Origin: Didymodactylos carnosus
Taxonomy: Eukaryota > Rotifera > Eurotatoria > Philodinida > Philodinidae
NCBI GenBank assembly: GCA_905250885.1
Contig: CAJNOQ010002133.1
Coordinates: 1-26,058 of the forward strand
DNA length: 26,058 nt
Direction: 5' to 3'
Shown here: positions 10,071-21,933 of the stretch, one piece after another
How positions within the stretch are numbered: position 1 is the first letter of the stretch
How the letters are laid out: every line of letters starts with the position of its first letter
Position numbers and translations under genes: made by a program
Notes under the pieces: model-generated
Told to the model about the DNA's origin: nothing
Seen by the model: the letters and a program-made list of their open reading frames with translations, nothing else
Databases searched by the model: none

Positions 10071-11319
10071 CAATAAACTCGATGATACCACAATAAATTT
10101 TTTTTAGACAATTTTATAGGTTTAAACAATTGTGCGTAGTAGTACAGTTGAAGTTAATATAAAGTTGTTAAAGGGTATCTGTAAGAAATAAAAATGTCAT
10201 TAATATAAAATCTTTCGATTTATTTTCTCAATTATCGGTAGCAATCTTATTCTTCACTCATCATACATTGGTGGTTACACTATCATTTTTATTTTAAAAA
10301 AAAATAAGAAAATTAATTTCATTACTTACTTTTTAAACGAAAACTTTCCTTTTCTTTTTCTACAGAATAGTTCAAGTGGATGTTGAGAGTGAATAAGTGA
10401 ATATATAGGTACTCATGATTTTCGTTGATGTAAAACAATGTGTATAATTTATAGAATGAAAGTATATTCATGAAAGAAAGAGCAAAACAACCTTGATTTT
10501 AATGGTATGATGAAAGTATACGATTGGATTATCTTTTCTAACTGAAAAATTCATGTTTTTCGTTCAGACAGAATCAGTTTCAGTTCAATAAAAAAAAAAA
10601 AAAAGAAAAAAGAAAACACGTTTTGGCATTATTTAATATAAACACTAATGATAATGATGAAATAAAATGTAACCGATAATATTCTCTAGTTACGGATCAA
10701 AGAACAAACAATTACATGTCAAATAATGTGTTCAATTCACATCAAACAACAATAGATATAAAATAAGTCTATGCTTCGACGTCGGCAAGTATCAATGATT
10801 CATTTTTCCTAATAAAAAATATGTTTTTTTTTTTTTGCATCGTCAGTAATTAGATGCCATAGCAAAACGATGAAAACAATTTTCGATTTAACCTATCGTT
10901 TCAGTTCATTTAACATTGTAAAGAAAATTGTCCATACCAGAACGAATAATATTAGATAAAAATCAGTTTATATTTTTGAAATGAGTAAGAAGAATCGACT
11001 AACCTAAAGTCACATTCTTATAACTAATAAATCCTATGTAACTCAATAATGTTTTAACTTCTCAAAATTAAGGTAACTTAATCTTATTGGACAGTTAAAA
11101 GATGTGTTGAATTTTAGTCCCCTATTCATGTTTAAATGTGAAAAATTAACATTGTCCAAATGATATAAATATGTTTTCTATTATAGAAGGTGAATTTTAT
11201 CTACTCTTGGTTAAAAACAAAAATATTAAAGTTACGGATCATGGAGTTATTCTGTATATATTTCTCATGTGCATCTCATCTATTTGAGACACAACATGCT
11301 ATCGTCAACAATATAGACG

Positions 11320-11339
11320 ATATATATATATATATATAT
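11320..11339. repeat. (AT)n microsatellite
   Basis: About ten AT units in the intergenic region. Confidence 0.9.
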
Positions 11340-13276
11340 TATAAGAAACAGCTGTACATACATACACATGTTAACACACAATTTTAGGAATAATTGACAG
11401 TATTATGTACTCTATACTAAAATTTTGATAAGAAAGTATACATGTAAATTCTTGAGTATCACTGTTATTCTGTCAGTCTAATTTCTTTTCACACTCGCTC
11501 ATGTATTTCATCAAAAATGTTTAGTTATAATTCTTATTATTTAAAAGTTTACTTACCTAGTTAAAATCGACGTGTTTCTAAATGACTAGATGGAATCACC
11601 AATATCAACTATAGATTAAAATGGTTTCTATCTATTCATACAGTCATCTGAAATAATCACAATTATCATAGTATCATCGTAGTCAAAGATCTGTTAGCGA
11701 GTAACAAGAACAAAGAATGATAGATAATTTCTAGTCGATAACGGTAAGACTGATAGATTGAAAAAGTAGATCACTACGATAACAATAAAAAATTTTGTCA
11801 AATGCTTGACAAATAAATATTTTATCTAATTTATTTTCTCTTCTGTACTCGATATTTCTATGAAGTTTCGAGGGAATTTTTATATAATAGTAAAAATATA
11901 ACCTTTAACCTTAAAGATTAGAAAAAGACTAGTTTATGTTTTATGTGAACGCACATGAGTCACGTGAATCCTAAAACAGATGTTCTTGTTTATGTATAAA
12001 GATTAACTTCGGCTGATTCAGATATTTGATATTCAAAAAAAAAAAAATATCTGTAAACTTAGCATAAAAGCTAAAGGCACTGATCGACATGATGTAATAA
12101 CAAAATTTTTTCTACATCTTATTAAACAGTAATTACGAAGGAACGAATGACACACTACGGACTTGCCACCTTTAGAAGACCGAAAAGCGAAAAATAAGTG
12201 GAAAAAAATGGAAAGAATTTTTTCGCTGCGTTTATAATGTAAAAAAACAGCATTTTGAAATCAGCAGATTCAGATAGGTTAATGATTCACTTTACGTAAA
12301 TAAATTCATTCATTCATTTTATTGATGCACTAATAGAAAATAAAATTTATCAAAAGCGACTCCATTAATCAACAAAAGAAAATAGAAAAAAACTTAAAAA
12401 GTGAAAGAAAAGAGCGAAAAAAAGTCTATACATTTCCATCCAGTTTTTAGCATATATAGAATATCTTTCAAAAATTTGTATTAAAAAGTGAGAAATGACA
12501 AAAGGTTTTTACTGTAGTAATAGTAGATGAATTTATCGATACGTAGGCGTGTCTCTCTATAATGAAAAATTAAGTTTTCAACATTAGAGGAAAATGATCT
12601 CAACTTTCACAATGGAATGATACAAATCTTAATTTGTGTTTATCTTTCTAGAGAATGGACAAGATTTTTATTTTCTGGTACGATGAATAGAAGAATCATT
12701 GAACTTGTCTTTCTCTTACTTTCATATAATCTCTTAACTCTAGAGAAGATTGTTTTACGATAGTTAATGTCACTGATAATAACAGAAAACGTTTCTTTCT
12801 TCGCCTGTCAGTTATTATATAGCGCATATGATGAACTCAAATAATTATCTTCTGTCTATAGAATCGGTATCTATGTTTGTGCCTATATTATGACGCGTGA
12901 AGAGTAGAACAACTTTCTTACTGTGAATAAAACTATATCGATGACGTATTTTGAAAGCAGAGAAGAAACGAGACATTTACAATAAATAAAAAAAAGGGTC
13001 CAAAGATTATTTATTTGTTAGTAATTAACATGTAAAAAATCGTTTTCGATAGCTTTTCTGTTCTTTTTTCTTCTGTTCGTTTTGAAAATCGAACAAAAAA
13101 ATAGACTAATTCTGTGCGCCACACCTAAAAAATCGTGCACAATGCATAGTCTATATATCTATACAATAAGAAAAGAGAAATTTATTTTGTTCGTTTTTTC
13201 TCTCGTTCTTTTATTCAAGCACGTGAGTAAATAGCACGCGTGACGTAAATTGATTATCTAATCATGTTTATTAAAG

Positions 13277-13409
13277 TAGTGGACTACCATTTTTTCGACA
13301 ATCCTCTTATGTTAATGAAACCACCACTGAAAATTTTTTGAATCAAGACATCAAACAGGACAACGAAACTAATTCTTATGGTATTATCGCGAATCCTTAT
13401 GAAGCATGA
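13277..13409 (+). other. Coding-like stretch, possible terminal exon
   Basis: One frame is open for about 44 codons up to TGA 13407-13409, with balanced composition (for example YVNETTTENFLNQDIKQD, ending NPYEA). AATAAA follows at 13414-13419. A weak acceptor (TTTATTAAAG) precedes it. This resembles a last exon of an unseen gene, but the length is within chance and no family is recognised. Confidence 0.2.
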
Positions 13410-14462
13410 ATCAAATAAATATTCAACAACTTAATATACACAAGAATAACAGAGTCGAAAGAATACTGTGGGTGTTAAAACAGCAAGAGAGAAGAAATGA
13501 GAGAAAAAAGGTCAAAGTGCCATATATAAAGTTTCATGTATATTCAACTTTTTATCTAGGCCAAAAAACATAAGTTTGTTGATTCATTATTACACTGAAT
13601 TGAGTGTTTGTAGAATACACTATCACCTCTATTAACATTGAATAACATCGTCAAAATAAACTTTCTTAAAACCCAAACATAGAGTACGTTGAACTCTCTC
13701 CTCTGACATGGGCTAATATTGAAAAAATTACCCATAATCCTTATAGATCAATAATATTTTACTCTACACATTCATTTAGTCCACAGGTCTGTTGTTGTTT
13801 TAATTCTAATAGATAGTGACTAATAAATAGAACTTGATTTTGTTTCGCTTTTGTCAATAAAAAAGTTGCCTATACAAAAGAGTTTTACGCTTACTAGCAT
13901 ATGTATTGTAAAACTTTATCTGTGATATGTTTTATATTAGAAACTTCACCAATAGCTCTAGTTAACTGATTCTTGATGTATGAAGTATAAGAAAAACTTT
14001 ATGAATTTAAAAAGAATACATTCTCAAGACATGGGAAACAGTTGGGAGTATCTAAGATTAAATGAAATGGAGTTCAGTTAAAAAAGTAAGGTGATCACGA
14101 TTCCCATTGTTTTTGATGAGTGTAGGAAAATTTAAACTTCGACAAACAATCACTAGCCTAGAAGAAAAATTTTAATCAGGCGATGACTAGTAGAAAGTTT
14201 GGTAGATAGTCTAAAAAAATAGTTTAGAACGACGAATCTCCCATCGTAATTAAAACACACTGAGGATAACAAACAATTTCCTCTCGGTTCATCGATCAGA
14301 AATTGTTCATTTTTTAATCAGTTTATTGATCTACTAAAATTTACACGAACACGGAATGTTTTTTGTTGTCAGTTGCATGAATAAAGAGAAGAAAAATAAC
14401 AATAATAACGAAAGTGAACATCGTCTATTTGATAACAATCGAGTAAAATATTTTCATTCAAG

Positions 14463-14480
14463 CAAACAAACAAACAAACA
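14463..14480. repeat. (CAAA)n microsatellite
   Basis: Four to five CAAA units in the intergenic region. Confidence 0.85.
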
Positions 14481-14999
14481 CACAATAACAAGAACATTAT
14501 AATAATAAATAAAGAGAATTACAGACGATTCATTCCTAACAAAAAAACTATTATTAACAAGTATAAACTCAACAACCTTTTAAATGAAAGATCACTTTCA
14601 GCATACTTTCTTCAAAAATTAATTTATTCTTGAAGAAATGGCCAACAGACAGTATAAACTCGGAAAAGCAAGAAAGGACGGTTATTTAGAACAATAGAAA
14701 CATCATCTAATGAAGACTATTTGATATAAACTTGGATGAAATTTTAAAAAATGTTCTATAAAAGAGAAAATCTTCTAGAAGTGTAAATAGTATGAATAAG
14801 TAACACTAAGCAGAAAACAGAAACATGAGAAGCACAAACAAACCTCAACGCTAAAGAAAAAATGAAAATGAAGAATAAGTACAATGACAGATTTGAAGAT
14901 CCTACTTGTAGGCTTTTACGTCGCTGCAAGAAAAAACCGATTTATTGGAGACGTTTGCGGAGGTAAAGATTGATCTTTCTACTCAACAGATACTTCAGC

Positions 15000-15209
15000 C
15001 TAGAAATTGTTCTTAGCTTGCTGCGAGAAAATTACGACATATTCTGCATCACAGTACAGTAGTGAAACTTCATTCATCGGTTGTCGAAATGATGGACAAA
15101 TTCTTGTGGTATGAATACGATGTAAAATATGATGGATAAACAGAAAAAAAGATTTATCATAAATATTGGCTACATATATTCGTTTGACCAAAGGCCATAG
15201 ATGTAACAT
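15000..15209 (-). CDS. Weak ORF, 69 aa, unrecognised
   Basis: An ATG at 15209 opens 69 codons to TAG at 15000-15002. The ORF starts only 35 nt beyond the PDIA6 poly(A) signal, and a minus-strand AATAAA (from CCAATAAATCGG) lies ~55 nt after its stop. The C-terminal half (MNEVSLLYCDAEYVVIFSQQ) looks protein-like; the N-terminal half is rich in aromatic residues and histidine. Local GC content is higher than in the surroundings, which also lengthens chance frames. I cannot name a family and would not call it a gene without transcript evidence. Confidence 0.18.
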   Translation of the reverse strand: MLHLWPLVKRIYVANIYDKSFFLFIHHILHRIHTTRICPSFRQPMNEVSLLYCDAEYVVIFSQQAKNNF

Positions 15210-15243
15210 TGATATGTAGTGACAAAGTCTATTTTGTTATAAA

Positions 15244-15249
15244 TTTATT
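15244..15249 (-). terminator. Poly(A) signal of PDIA6, overlapping the stop codon
   Basis: On the minus strand the end reads TGAATAAA: the final A of the stop TGA (15251-15249) is the first A of AATAAA (15249-15244). The 3' UTR is therefore likely only about 15-30 nt unless a more distal site is used. Confidence 0.65.
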
Positions 15250-16999
15250 CAAAGCTCAACTTTCTTTTTAATCGTATTGTCATCCTCATCATCCATATCA
15301 ACATCGCTCAAATCAATATCTTCGACAACGTCTAATACACCATCTTTTCCGTCCCACGGTTGACTGTTAACAATTGTTGGCAATTTATTGTCCGCCAATG
15401 GTTCAGATGGACTTGATGTTCGTCCAACGGCTAATTCATTCATGAATGAGCCAATACCTTGTTCGCTAAACGCACCTTTCAATACAACATATTTTCCTTT
15501 TCTAGAATTAATGGCCACTTGAGCAGGATATCCAAAGCCTCCGATTCCCACCTAGAAAAACACTCAAACAAAAGTAATGGCGTATTCATGTATTCAAAAA
15601 GCATAATATTACCGCTTTTTCCAATTGTTCCTGTTTAAATGCTTCAACCCATAACCATCCCCATTGATTGCGTTTATATTTTTCAGCCAAATCTTTTAAC
15701 ATTTTCAGAAGATCATTACGACATTTTGATTGACAATCTAATATATAGGGTAAAAATGATATGATACATAGTTGTTTTTCTTGGCACGTTTTGTCCAAAA
15801 TATCTTGATTGGTTATTTCCACGATATCTGGTGCGGGTAGATTAGCAACAAATTTATTTAATGCCCATGTGACAATATCCTGAAATTAAAAAGAAAAATC
15901 TCAATAAACGCTTTTTTATGATCAGTTTATTCAACTTACGTTTGCCGTACGTCCACCGTCATATTCATCAGCTCGTCCATCTTTTCTTCCAGATGGAAAC
16001 ATTTTTATTGTTGGAAAACCGCGTACTTCATAACGTTGTGCCATTTGAGTATGTACGGTGGCATCTAATGCACCTAGTTTCACTTTACCCTTTAATTCTG
16101 TGGCTGCTTTAGCCCATTCTGGTGCTAAATTTTTGCAATCTAAAGAAAGAAAAGTTTAGAACAAGTTGAATCCAATCAGAGTCGTCATTACTTACGTCCA
16201 CACCATGGTGCACTAAAAATAAGAAAATGAAAGAAAAATCAGTAAAGAACGCCTGATATTTTCAGTAACACAGCTAACTTACTAAAATTCAACGAGCCAA
16301 AGATCTTCGGAATTCAATACGGTAGATTCAAAATTGCTGTCTGTAAGTTCAACAACATCTTTCGTGCTGCCGCTTCCACCACTGCCACCACCTCCACTGC
16401 TACCACCTCCACGTTTTCCTAATCTATCATTGACTATCTGTCTTAATTGTGTTAATGCTTGTTCAACGATTGCATCAGCCGTACGTCCTCCCTGATAATC
16501 TGTTGGTGAACGTTTATTTGTGCCAAATATTTTTATAGTCGGAAACCCAGAAACACCATATTGACCTCCCAAAGATTTATGTTGATCAGCATCAACAGCC
16601 CCTACTTTGACAATTCCTTTCAAAGCTGCTGCAGCTTTTTTCCACTAAAACAATATTGAATACTAGTAACGATTTATTGTCATACAAGTGATTACATACT
16701 TCAGGCGTTAATGACTGACAGTGTCCACTAAAATAGTTAGAAAATAATAGCTTTAGTCTGTGTGGATTTTTCATGGAAACCATTGATAGTAGCTCCATGA
16801 GAAACTAATACTTTAAAGAATAAATGACTACTTACCACCATGGAGCATAGAATTCCACAATCCAAAGATCAGAACTTTGTGTAACTAATCGATCAAAATT
16901 CGTTGGATCTAATGTAACAACATCGTCACTTGGACTATAGAAGCTATACACATGAGAATACGATAAACAGATTAACGCTAAAGATAAATATTGAAACAT
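15249..16999 (-). CDS. PDIA6: Protein disulfide isomerase A6 (P5 type)
   Basis: ER-lumen thiol-disulfide oxidoreductase that forms and isomerises disulfides in secretory proteins; the family works with BiP and damps IRE1/PERK signalling. Seven exons: 16999-16836, 16727-16700, 16644-16283, 16212-16196, 16139-15940, 15879-15613 and 15551-15249. They sum to 1341 nt and 446 aa, against 440 in human. A signal peptide occupies residues 1 to ~19 ([19 protein letters not shown]). Two thioredoxin domains follow, each with APWCGHC (first CGHC at 55-58, second at 189-192) and a cis-proline GFPTIK. They are separated by a Gly/Ser linker (143-157). Then comes a b-type domain without CXXC, containing the family's QWGWLWVEA and GFGYPA words. 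The acidic C-terminus ([12 protein letters not shown]) ends in KVEL, a KDEL variant for ER retrieval. Exon 4 is a 17-nt microexon carrying part of the second active site. The domain order a-a-b is that of PDIA6 and excludes PDIA1/3/4. Confidence 0.96.
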
Positions 17000-19157
17000 G
17001 ACTTGGCTTTATAATCTGAAACAAACCAATGTTTCGGAATTTACAAATGAGCACAAGTATTGACGGAAACTAACGGATGAAAGTCATTGTATGATGCATA
17101 CCATAGTGGATGCACTCGATCGAAGTATTTTTTTATTCTGAAAGAAACTGGCTCACGGATTGTAGAATATATGGATAGTTTTTTGTGAAAGTTCTTGTCA
17201 AGTGAAAAATCAAGTACTTACAAGTAATGTAAACTTCTCTCTCAAAAAAATACACGTATTGACTTCATTCTACAAGTATAGTACTGGTCCCAAATACTTG
17301 AGCAAGATCCCAATTATAGGTTATCCGACTAAACTAAAATCGAAAACTAGGACTTCTTTTCTTATGCAATATAGTTTGAAAAAAAGTAGCTATGCACCAC
17401 GTAGCTGAGAAGAAAAAAAAGTGTACTGCTTATTTTGTAGAAATGGACACAGAAAAAAAACGACATTAATCCTAATTCAATTAAAATGAAACTACAGTAT
17501 TAATGCGTTTACATTTTAGAATAAACGTTAAAAACAGAAAGAAATGATTCTTAAAAATATTACTTAGTAAGAATGTGATGTCGAAAAGACTACAAATGAA
17601 ACAAACTCTGATTCTACTCATTTCACGTATGATTAATTTCTAATTTCATTTGAACTAATGTAGTATCCACCGCTCTCTCATTGCTGGTATTGACAAAATT
17701 AGCGTGGCGCAATCAAATCAAAGAATTGAGCCCTTCCAAATTTCCAACTGTTTTCAACGGTTTATTCATCAATGCACTTTGAATACGGAATCAGAGAAGG
17801 TCAGAAATTATTAACTTTTAATTGAGACTAATTAGGAATAAATTTTTGGACGAAAAGACCGAGTTGTGTTCGTACAAATTACATATTATAATTGATATAC
17901 ACATAATGCACTTGCATGGACTACTGTGATGATGCAGTCAGTCAAGCCGGAATGGATGGAATCTGGACTGGTATATAGTCGCAGCTAGTAAGGGCTAATC
18001 GAATCATTATCAGCAGATTCCCATACAATTTTGAGTTTTTTATGGCACAACTTTATTGGATGAAAGTTTACGGATTAAATGGGATTTAACTTTTTGTTTT
18101 CATTTTTTATTTTTCGGTTCTGCTAATAGTACCGAAATATTCATAATAACGCCCTCTATAATGTAAAATAGTGAATTTCTCTGTATTTGTAGCAGAGTCG
18201 AGAAAAATGAAAACAAAAAGTTAACTCACATTTCATCCTTGTTTAATTCTAAAACTTCCATCTAATGAAGTTGTGCCATAAAAAATCGAAAATAGTACAC
18301 GAAATAAGTAGATTTATTCCATCTGTGATCACAGCAAACCTGCTAGGGTTGAGTTCAGGCTTAAATTCAGCCTTAGAATAGCTAAATTAGTCGTAAGTTC
18401 AAAACATAAGAAGCTGAGTTTTTTGCTGCGGATACAAATTAATTGAGAGACGTTGCTACTGTTAAACGTCCAACTAAGGATCTATAAATCTGTTAGTTTA
18501 AAGTAGAGGCTGAGTTTTCTTCTACACAAGTTGCCATGCAATCAAACAGAGAGATTAGAAAATCTTTTTCTGTCCCATCCATTTTTAGACTTCCATTCAT
18601 TCGAGATAAGTTGTCTCATTTATGCTTTTGCATAATTTATAAACGTGGTCTTAACTGTATTTTGTCCATCTGTTCAATGATAAAGATATTTTTTGACAAT
18701 ATACCGTTTATTGATTCATGAAAGATAAACTCAGTTGCTTAGACCAATTTTTTCTCTCAGAGCGATGTGTCATAAGGATATTGTTATCTGATTCAAATCA
18801 ATCACAATCACAATTTTACCAGATGTTTACACTATTTATATTCTTTACTCGCACTATGAGTGCGGTGCTTATTGTTCATATGAGCTGGAGGACATAAGTT
18901 CATATTAACACATCAATATGAGTGGTTAATCGTCAATAAATATGTTCATTTGTGAATTTGTTTAAAACAACGCTTGATCTAAGAACTGCACAAAAACCAA
19001 CACTTTCTAAAAGAGATTTTCTACAAATTCTCAGAAAACTCTTACATTTTTCTCTAGATATTTTGTTTATTTAATACCAATCGAAGAAGCTCAGTATTAG
19101 GTTCATTTTCTCACGTTTTTTCATCTATATTTTAGATCATCTTTTTAGCACAAAGCA
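17000..19157. other. Divergent intergenic region between PDIA6 and MDH2
   Basis: This 2.16-kb stretch must hold the promoters of both flanking genes, which point away from each other. I see no exon or clear promoter motif. A ~265-bp hairpin element occupies 18029-18294 and is listed separately. Confidence 0.6.
18029..18294. repeat. Imperfect long hairpin (foldback/MITE-like)
   Basis: The left arm from 18029 to ~18130 and the right arm from ~18187 to 18294 are reverse complements with some gaps. Shared words are TTTTTTATGGCACAACTT near the outer ends, GTTAACTTTTTGTTTTCATT (one base different on the left arm) in the middle, and TCTGCTA near the loop. There is no ORF. Divergence between the arms is higher than in the 3423-4024 element, so this insertion is older. 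Confidence 0.7.
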
Positions 19158-20856
19158 ATGAATAAATCAGTATCTGTGCTTGGTAATGTTCTTTGGAGCG
19201 TTGCTCCAAAACTCGTACGATACACATCATCGACTCGAGACGCAGGCTCATTTACGGTAAATTTTTTAATTTTTTTACAACAAATTGGCTAAGTTTGTCA
19301 AATTTCTGATGCTTATAGAGAAAAGTTGCCGTTTTGGGTGCATCCGGTGGTATTGGACAACCTCTTTCATTATTGCTCAAATTAAGCCCGTTGATTAGTG
19401 ATTTATCATTGTATGATATTCAACATACGAAAGGTGTTGGAGCCGATCTTAGTCATATTGAAACACGAGCCAAAGTGAAAGCATACGTCGGTCAAGAACA
19501 GTTAGCTGATGCATTAAAAGGAATGGAATTAGTTTTAATACCAGCTGGTGTGCCAAGAAAACCAGGTATAATAAATAAAAAAAAATCGAAGATTAGGAAA
19601 CGACAAACAATTTTTTATTGTTTCTTTTAGGTATGACCAGAGACGATTTATTCAATACAAATGCAACAATCGTCGCCGATCTTGTTTCATCATGTGCTAA
19701 GAATTGCCCACGAGCATTGATAGCTATTATTGCAAATCCGGTAAACTATTTTATAAGTCCAACCTTAAACATGTTAATGACGAATGTTCGCCTGTTTATT
19801 GTCTAGGTTAATTCAACTGTCCCAATTGCTGCCGAAATAATGAAGCACCATGGTGTGTATGACGAAAAGAAAGTTATTGGTGTAACGACTTTGGATGTTG
19901 TTCGTGCAGCTACATTTGTTGCTGAAGCCAAAGTAAACGAATCTAGGCAACTCAAGTAAAGCCTCTATTTCATCTTTTTTTCGTAGGGTTTAGATCCAAC
20001 ACGTGTTTTTGTACCAGTAATTGGTGGACATTCAGGCAACACCATTATTCCATTATTATCACAATTATCGCCTCCTGTTTCATTTTCGAAGGTGAGCACT
20101 CGTCTCTAAAATCATAAAAGTTAAGCAATTTGAGAGCAACAATAGAACTATTCATTTCATTTATAGTTTTTGAATATTCTAATAGATTTATTTTCAATTT
20201 TATTCTGAAAGAATAAATTGATTGATCGTTTTATCAGCAACGTTATATTCCCAAAATATATATACTCTTCCACTAAAATAAAAATATTACTTTAATAAGA
20301 GACCTTATTATGTTAAACAATTATACATGATGAACCGTTTCGTAAAGGCGCTAGGCGAAGAATAGAATTTCAGATTTAAGTTGCTGAAGATATGCTAAAA
20401 TCTGTTGTTTGTTTTAGCAAGAGTTAGATAGTTTAACAAAACGCATTCAAAATGCTGGTACCGAAGTTGTCGAAGCAAAAGCTGGCACGGGTTCGGCGAC
20501 GTTATCAATGGCTCATGCTGCTGCACGATTTACATTTTCAGTACTAGAAGCATTAGGTGGAAAAGAAGGCGTTGTTGAATGCGGTTATATATTATCAAAA
20601 GAAACTGAATTTAAATATTTTGCAACACCATTGTCATTTACTGTAAGTTGTGTCTCAATCATTTGATAACGTGTTCATTTCTAATTTGATTTATTTTTTA
20701 TTTATTTAGCGTAATGGTGTTGAACGTTCGCACGGTATTGGAAAATTATCAGAGTATGAAACAAAGCTAATGGAAGAAGCAAAATCTGAATTGAATAGTA
20801 ATATTAAAAAAGGAGAAGAATTTGCTAAAGCGTATCTACAGAAGCAAAAGAAATGA
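19158..20856 (+). CDS. MDH2: Mitochondrial malate dehydrogenase
   Basis: Interconverts L-malate and oxaloacetate with NAD in the matrix (citrate cycle, malate-aspartate shuttle). Seven exons: 19158-19256, 19319-19565, 19631-19740, 19807-19932, 19987-20091, 20418-20642 and 20710-20856. They sum to 1059 nt and 352 aa, against 338 in human. Exon 1 encodes a 33-residue leader with R and K and no acidic residue before position 28, fitting a mitochondrial presequence. The Rossmann loop GASGGIGQP spans 40-48 and D66 is placed to bind NAD ribose. Substrate arginines R113 and R119 lie in VPRKPGMTRDD, with R185 in LDVVRA. The catalytic pair is D182 and H209 ([11 protein letters not shown]). [14 protein letters not shown] is the late family signature. 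The organelle-type sequence and leader distinguish it from cytosolic MDH1. Intron 5 is 326 nt; the others are 54-67 nt. The MDH2 stop is 545 nt from the TMEM258 start on the same strand. Confidence 0.97.
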
Positions 20857-21204
20857 AAACTTCAGCTTAAATATCTTACTGTTTCCACTTGTTCATCAAC
20901 GTCGCCATCATAAGAAATTACTTTTGATATAGAACTAGTATATATAAAACGTCATAACAAACAGACATACACACACTTTTTATTCTACCTTTTTTATCTT
21001 CACATGTTCCTCTTTATCTTGAATCTGTATTTCGCTCTTTTATTTGTTGCCATTTACACTACCACACTTGCAGAACCATGGCATGTAGTTCAGTAATTAA
21101 GTTATTTTTCTCCGAAGATTGAAAATAGAAAATTTTATCTCTTTTGTCTTTTTGTAATTTTCTCAGAAAATAGCTATATTTTGTCAGTGTTTTCCTTGGA
21201 GAAA

Positions 21205-21210
21205 AATAAA
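21205..21210 (+). terminator. Candidate poly(A) signal of MDH2
   Basis: AATAAA lies about 350 nt after the MDH2 stop and ~190 nt before the TMEM258 start codon. No earlier clear signal was seen. Confidence 0.45.
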
Positions 21211-21401
21211 TGACAAAAATGTATTATTTTGACTCACAGATGAAAGTTCTTGATTTTTAACGGTAGTGTGTACATTTTTATATAGAATATGAGATTTTTA
21301 CTGATTTCTCAAACATTCAGAATATCTTTTTTTAAATTTTTGTGTTGGATGTCTTTCAGATACAATCTTCTCACACTTGACATAACCTAAAAATATTAAA
21401 C

Positions 21402-21775
21402 ATGGTTCGTTTAAATGTTGATCAGATGAATCGTTATGTTAGTCCAGTGAATCCAGCTGCTTATCCAACATTAAGTATCATATTACTTGGTATGCTCGAT
21501 CATTTCTTCTCTTCATAATACTTATCTGTGTTTATTTATTATTTCAGGCATCGGTTTATTTGTTATGTCATGGTTCTTTGTTTATGAGACAACGTCAAGT
21601 AAATACAATCGCGATTTCAAAAAAGAAATATTAATCGCCTTGTGAGTATTTATTTGACAAAATCATAGATAGAATATTTATTTTCAAATATCTGTTTGTC
21701 TTTTTTAGAGTAGCCTCAATATTTCTTGGATTCGGTGGTTTATTTCTATTGTTATGGGTGGGTATTTATGTATGA
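21402..21775 (+). CDS. TMEM258: Oligosaccharyltransferase subunit TMEM258
   Basis: Small membrane subunit of the STT3A-type oligosaccharyltransferase in the ER, needed for co-translational N-glycosylation. Three exons: 21402-21489, 21548-21641 and 21709-21775. They total 249 nt and 82 aa, against 79 in human. Near-identical family words are RYVSPVNPAAYP at the N-terminus, WFFVYETTSSKYNRDF between the helices, and the C-terminal FLLLWVGIYV, which ends exactly at the stop as in other animals. Two transmembrane helices lie at about residues 24-44 and 59-80. Introns are 58 and 67 nt. Codon phases (1, then 2) close without a shift. The gene follows MDH2 in tandem; their functions are unrelated. 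Confidence 0.96.
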
Positions 21776-21927
21776 TATTTCGACAACATGCTCGCATGTT
21801 TGTTCTTCATACAAGGCTGGCTTTTATTAAAGAGAATTGTTAGGTTGTTGTTTTATGTTTTTCATTGTTGTCATTGTTGGTTTTTTGTTTTAAATACTTG
21901 ACTTGATTTAGTTTGTTTGATTCTAAA

Positions 21928-21933
21928 AATAAA
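21928..21933 (+). terminator. Candidate poly(A) signal of TMEM258
   Basis: AATAAA lies about 150 nt downstream of the TMEM258 stop codon. Confidence 0.5.

Larger units (their letters stand above)
10010..15243. other. 5.2-kb intergenic region, no recognised gene
   Basis: This lies upstream of PPTC7 and downstream of PDIA6. It is AT-rich, with homopolymer A/T tracts and three microsatellites. Two stretches look faintly coding (13277-13409 plus and 15000-15209 minus; listed separately). I saw no tRNA B-box, rRNA, or known protein motif. PPTC7 promoter elements must lie in the first few hundred bases, but none could be recognised. Confidence 0.55.

Noticed and set aside
10832-10860. Minus-strand CTGACGA near 10,850 as a second hammerhead
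   Set aside because: It is followed by a T/A tract with no stem II, GAAA box or complementary stem I.
14912-15007. 34-codon plus-strand open stretch after a CTACTTGTAG acceptor, opposite the weak minus-strand ORF region
   Set aside because: It is too short, has no homologue I recognise, and all frames are partly open in this less AT-rich patch.
19618-19806. Treating MDH2 fragments as separate short genes
   Set aside because: These frames include intron sequence; exact GT-AG splicing joins all seven exons into one full-length enzyme.
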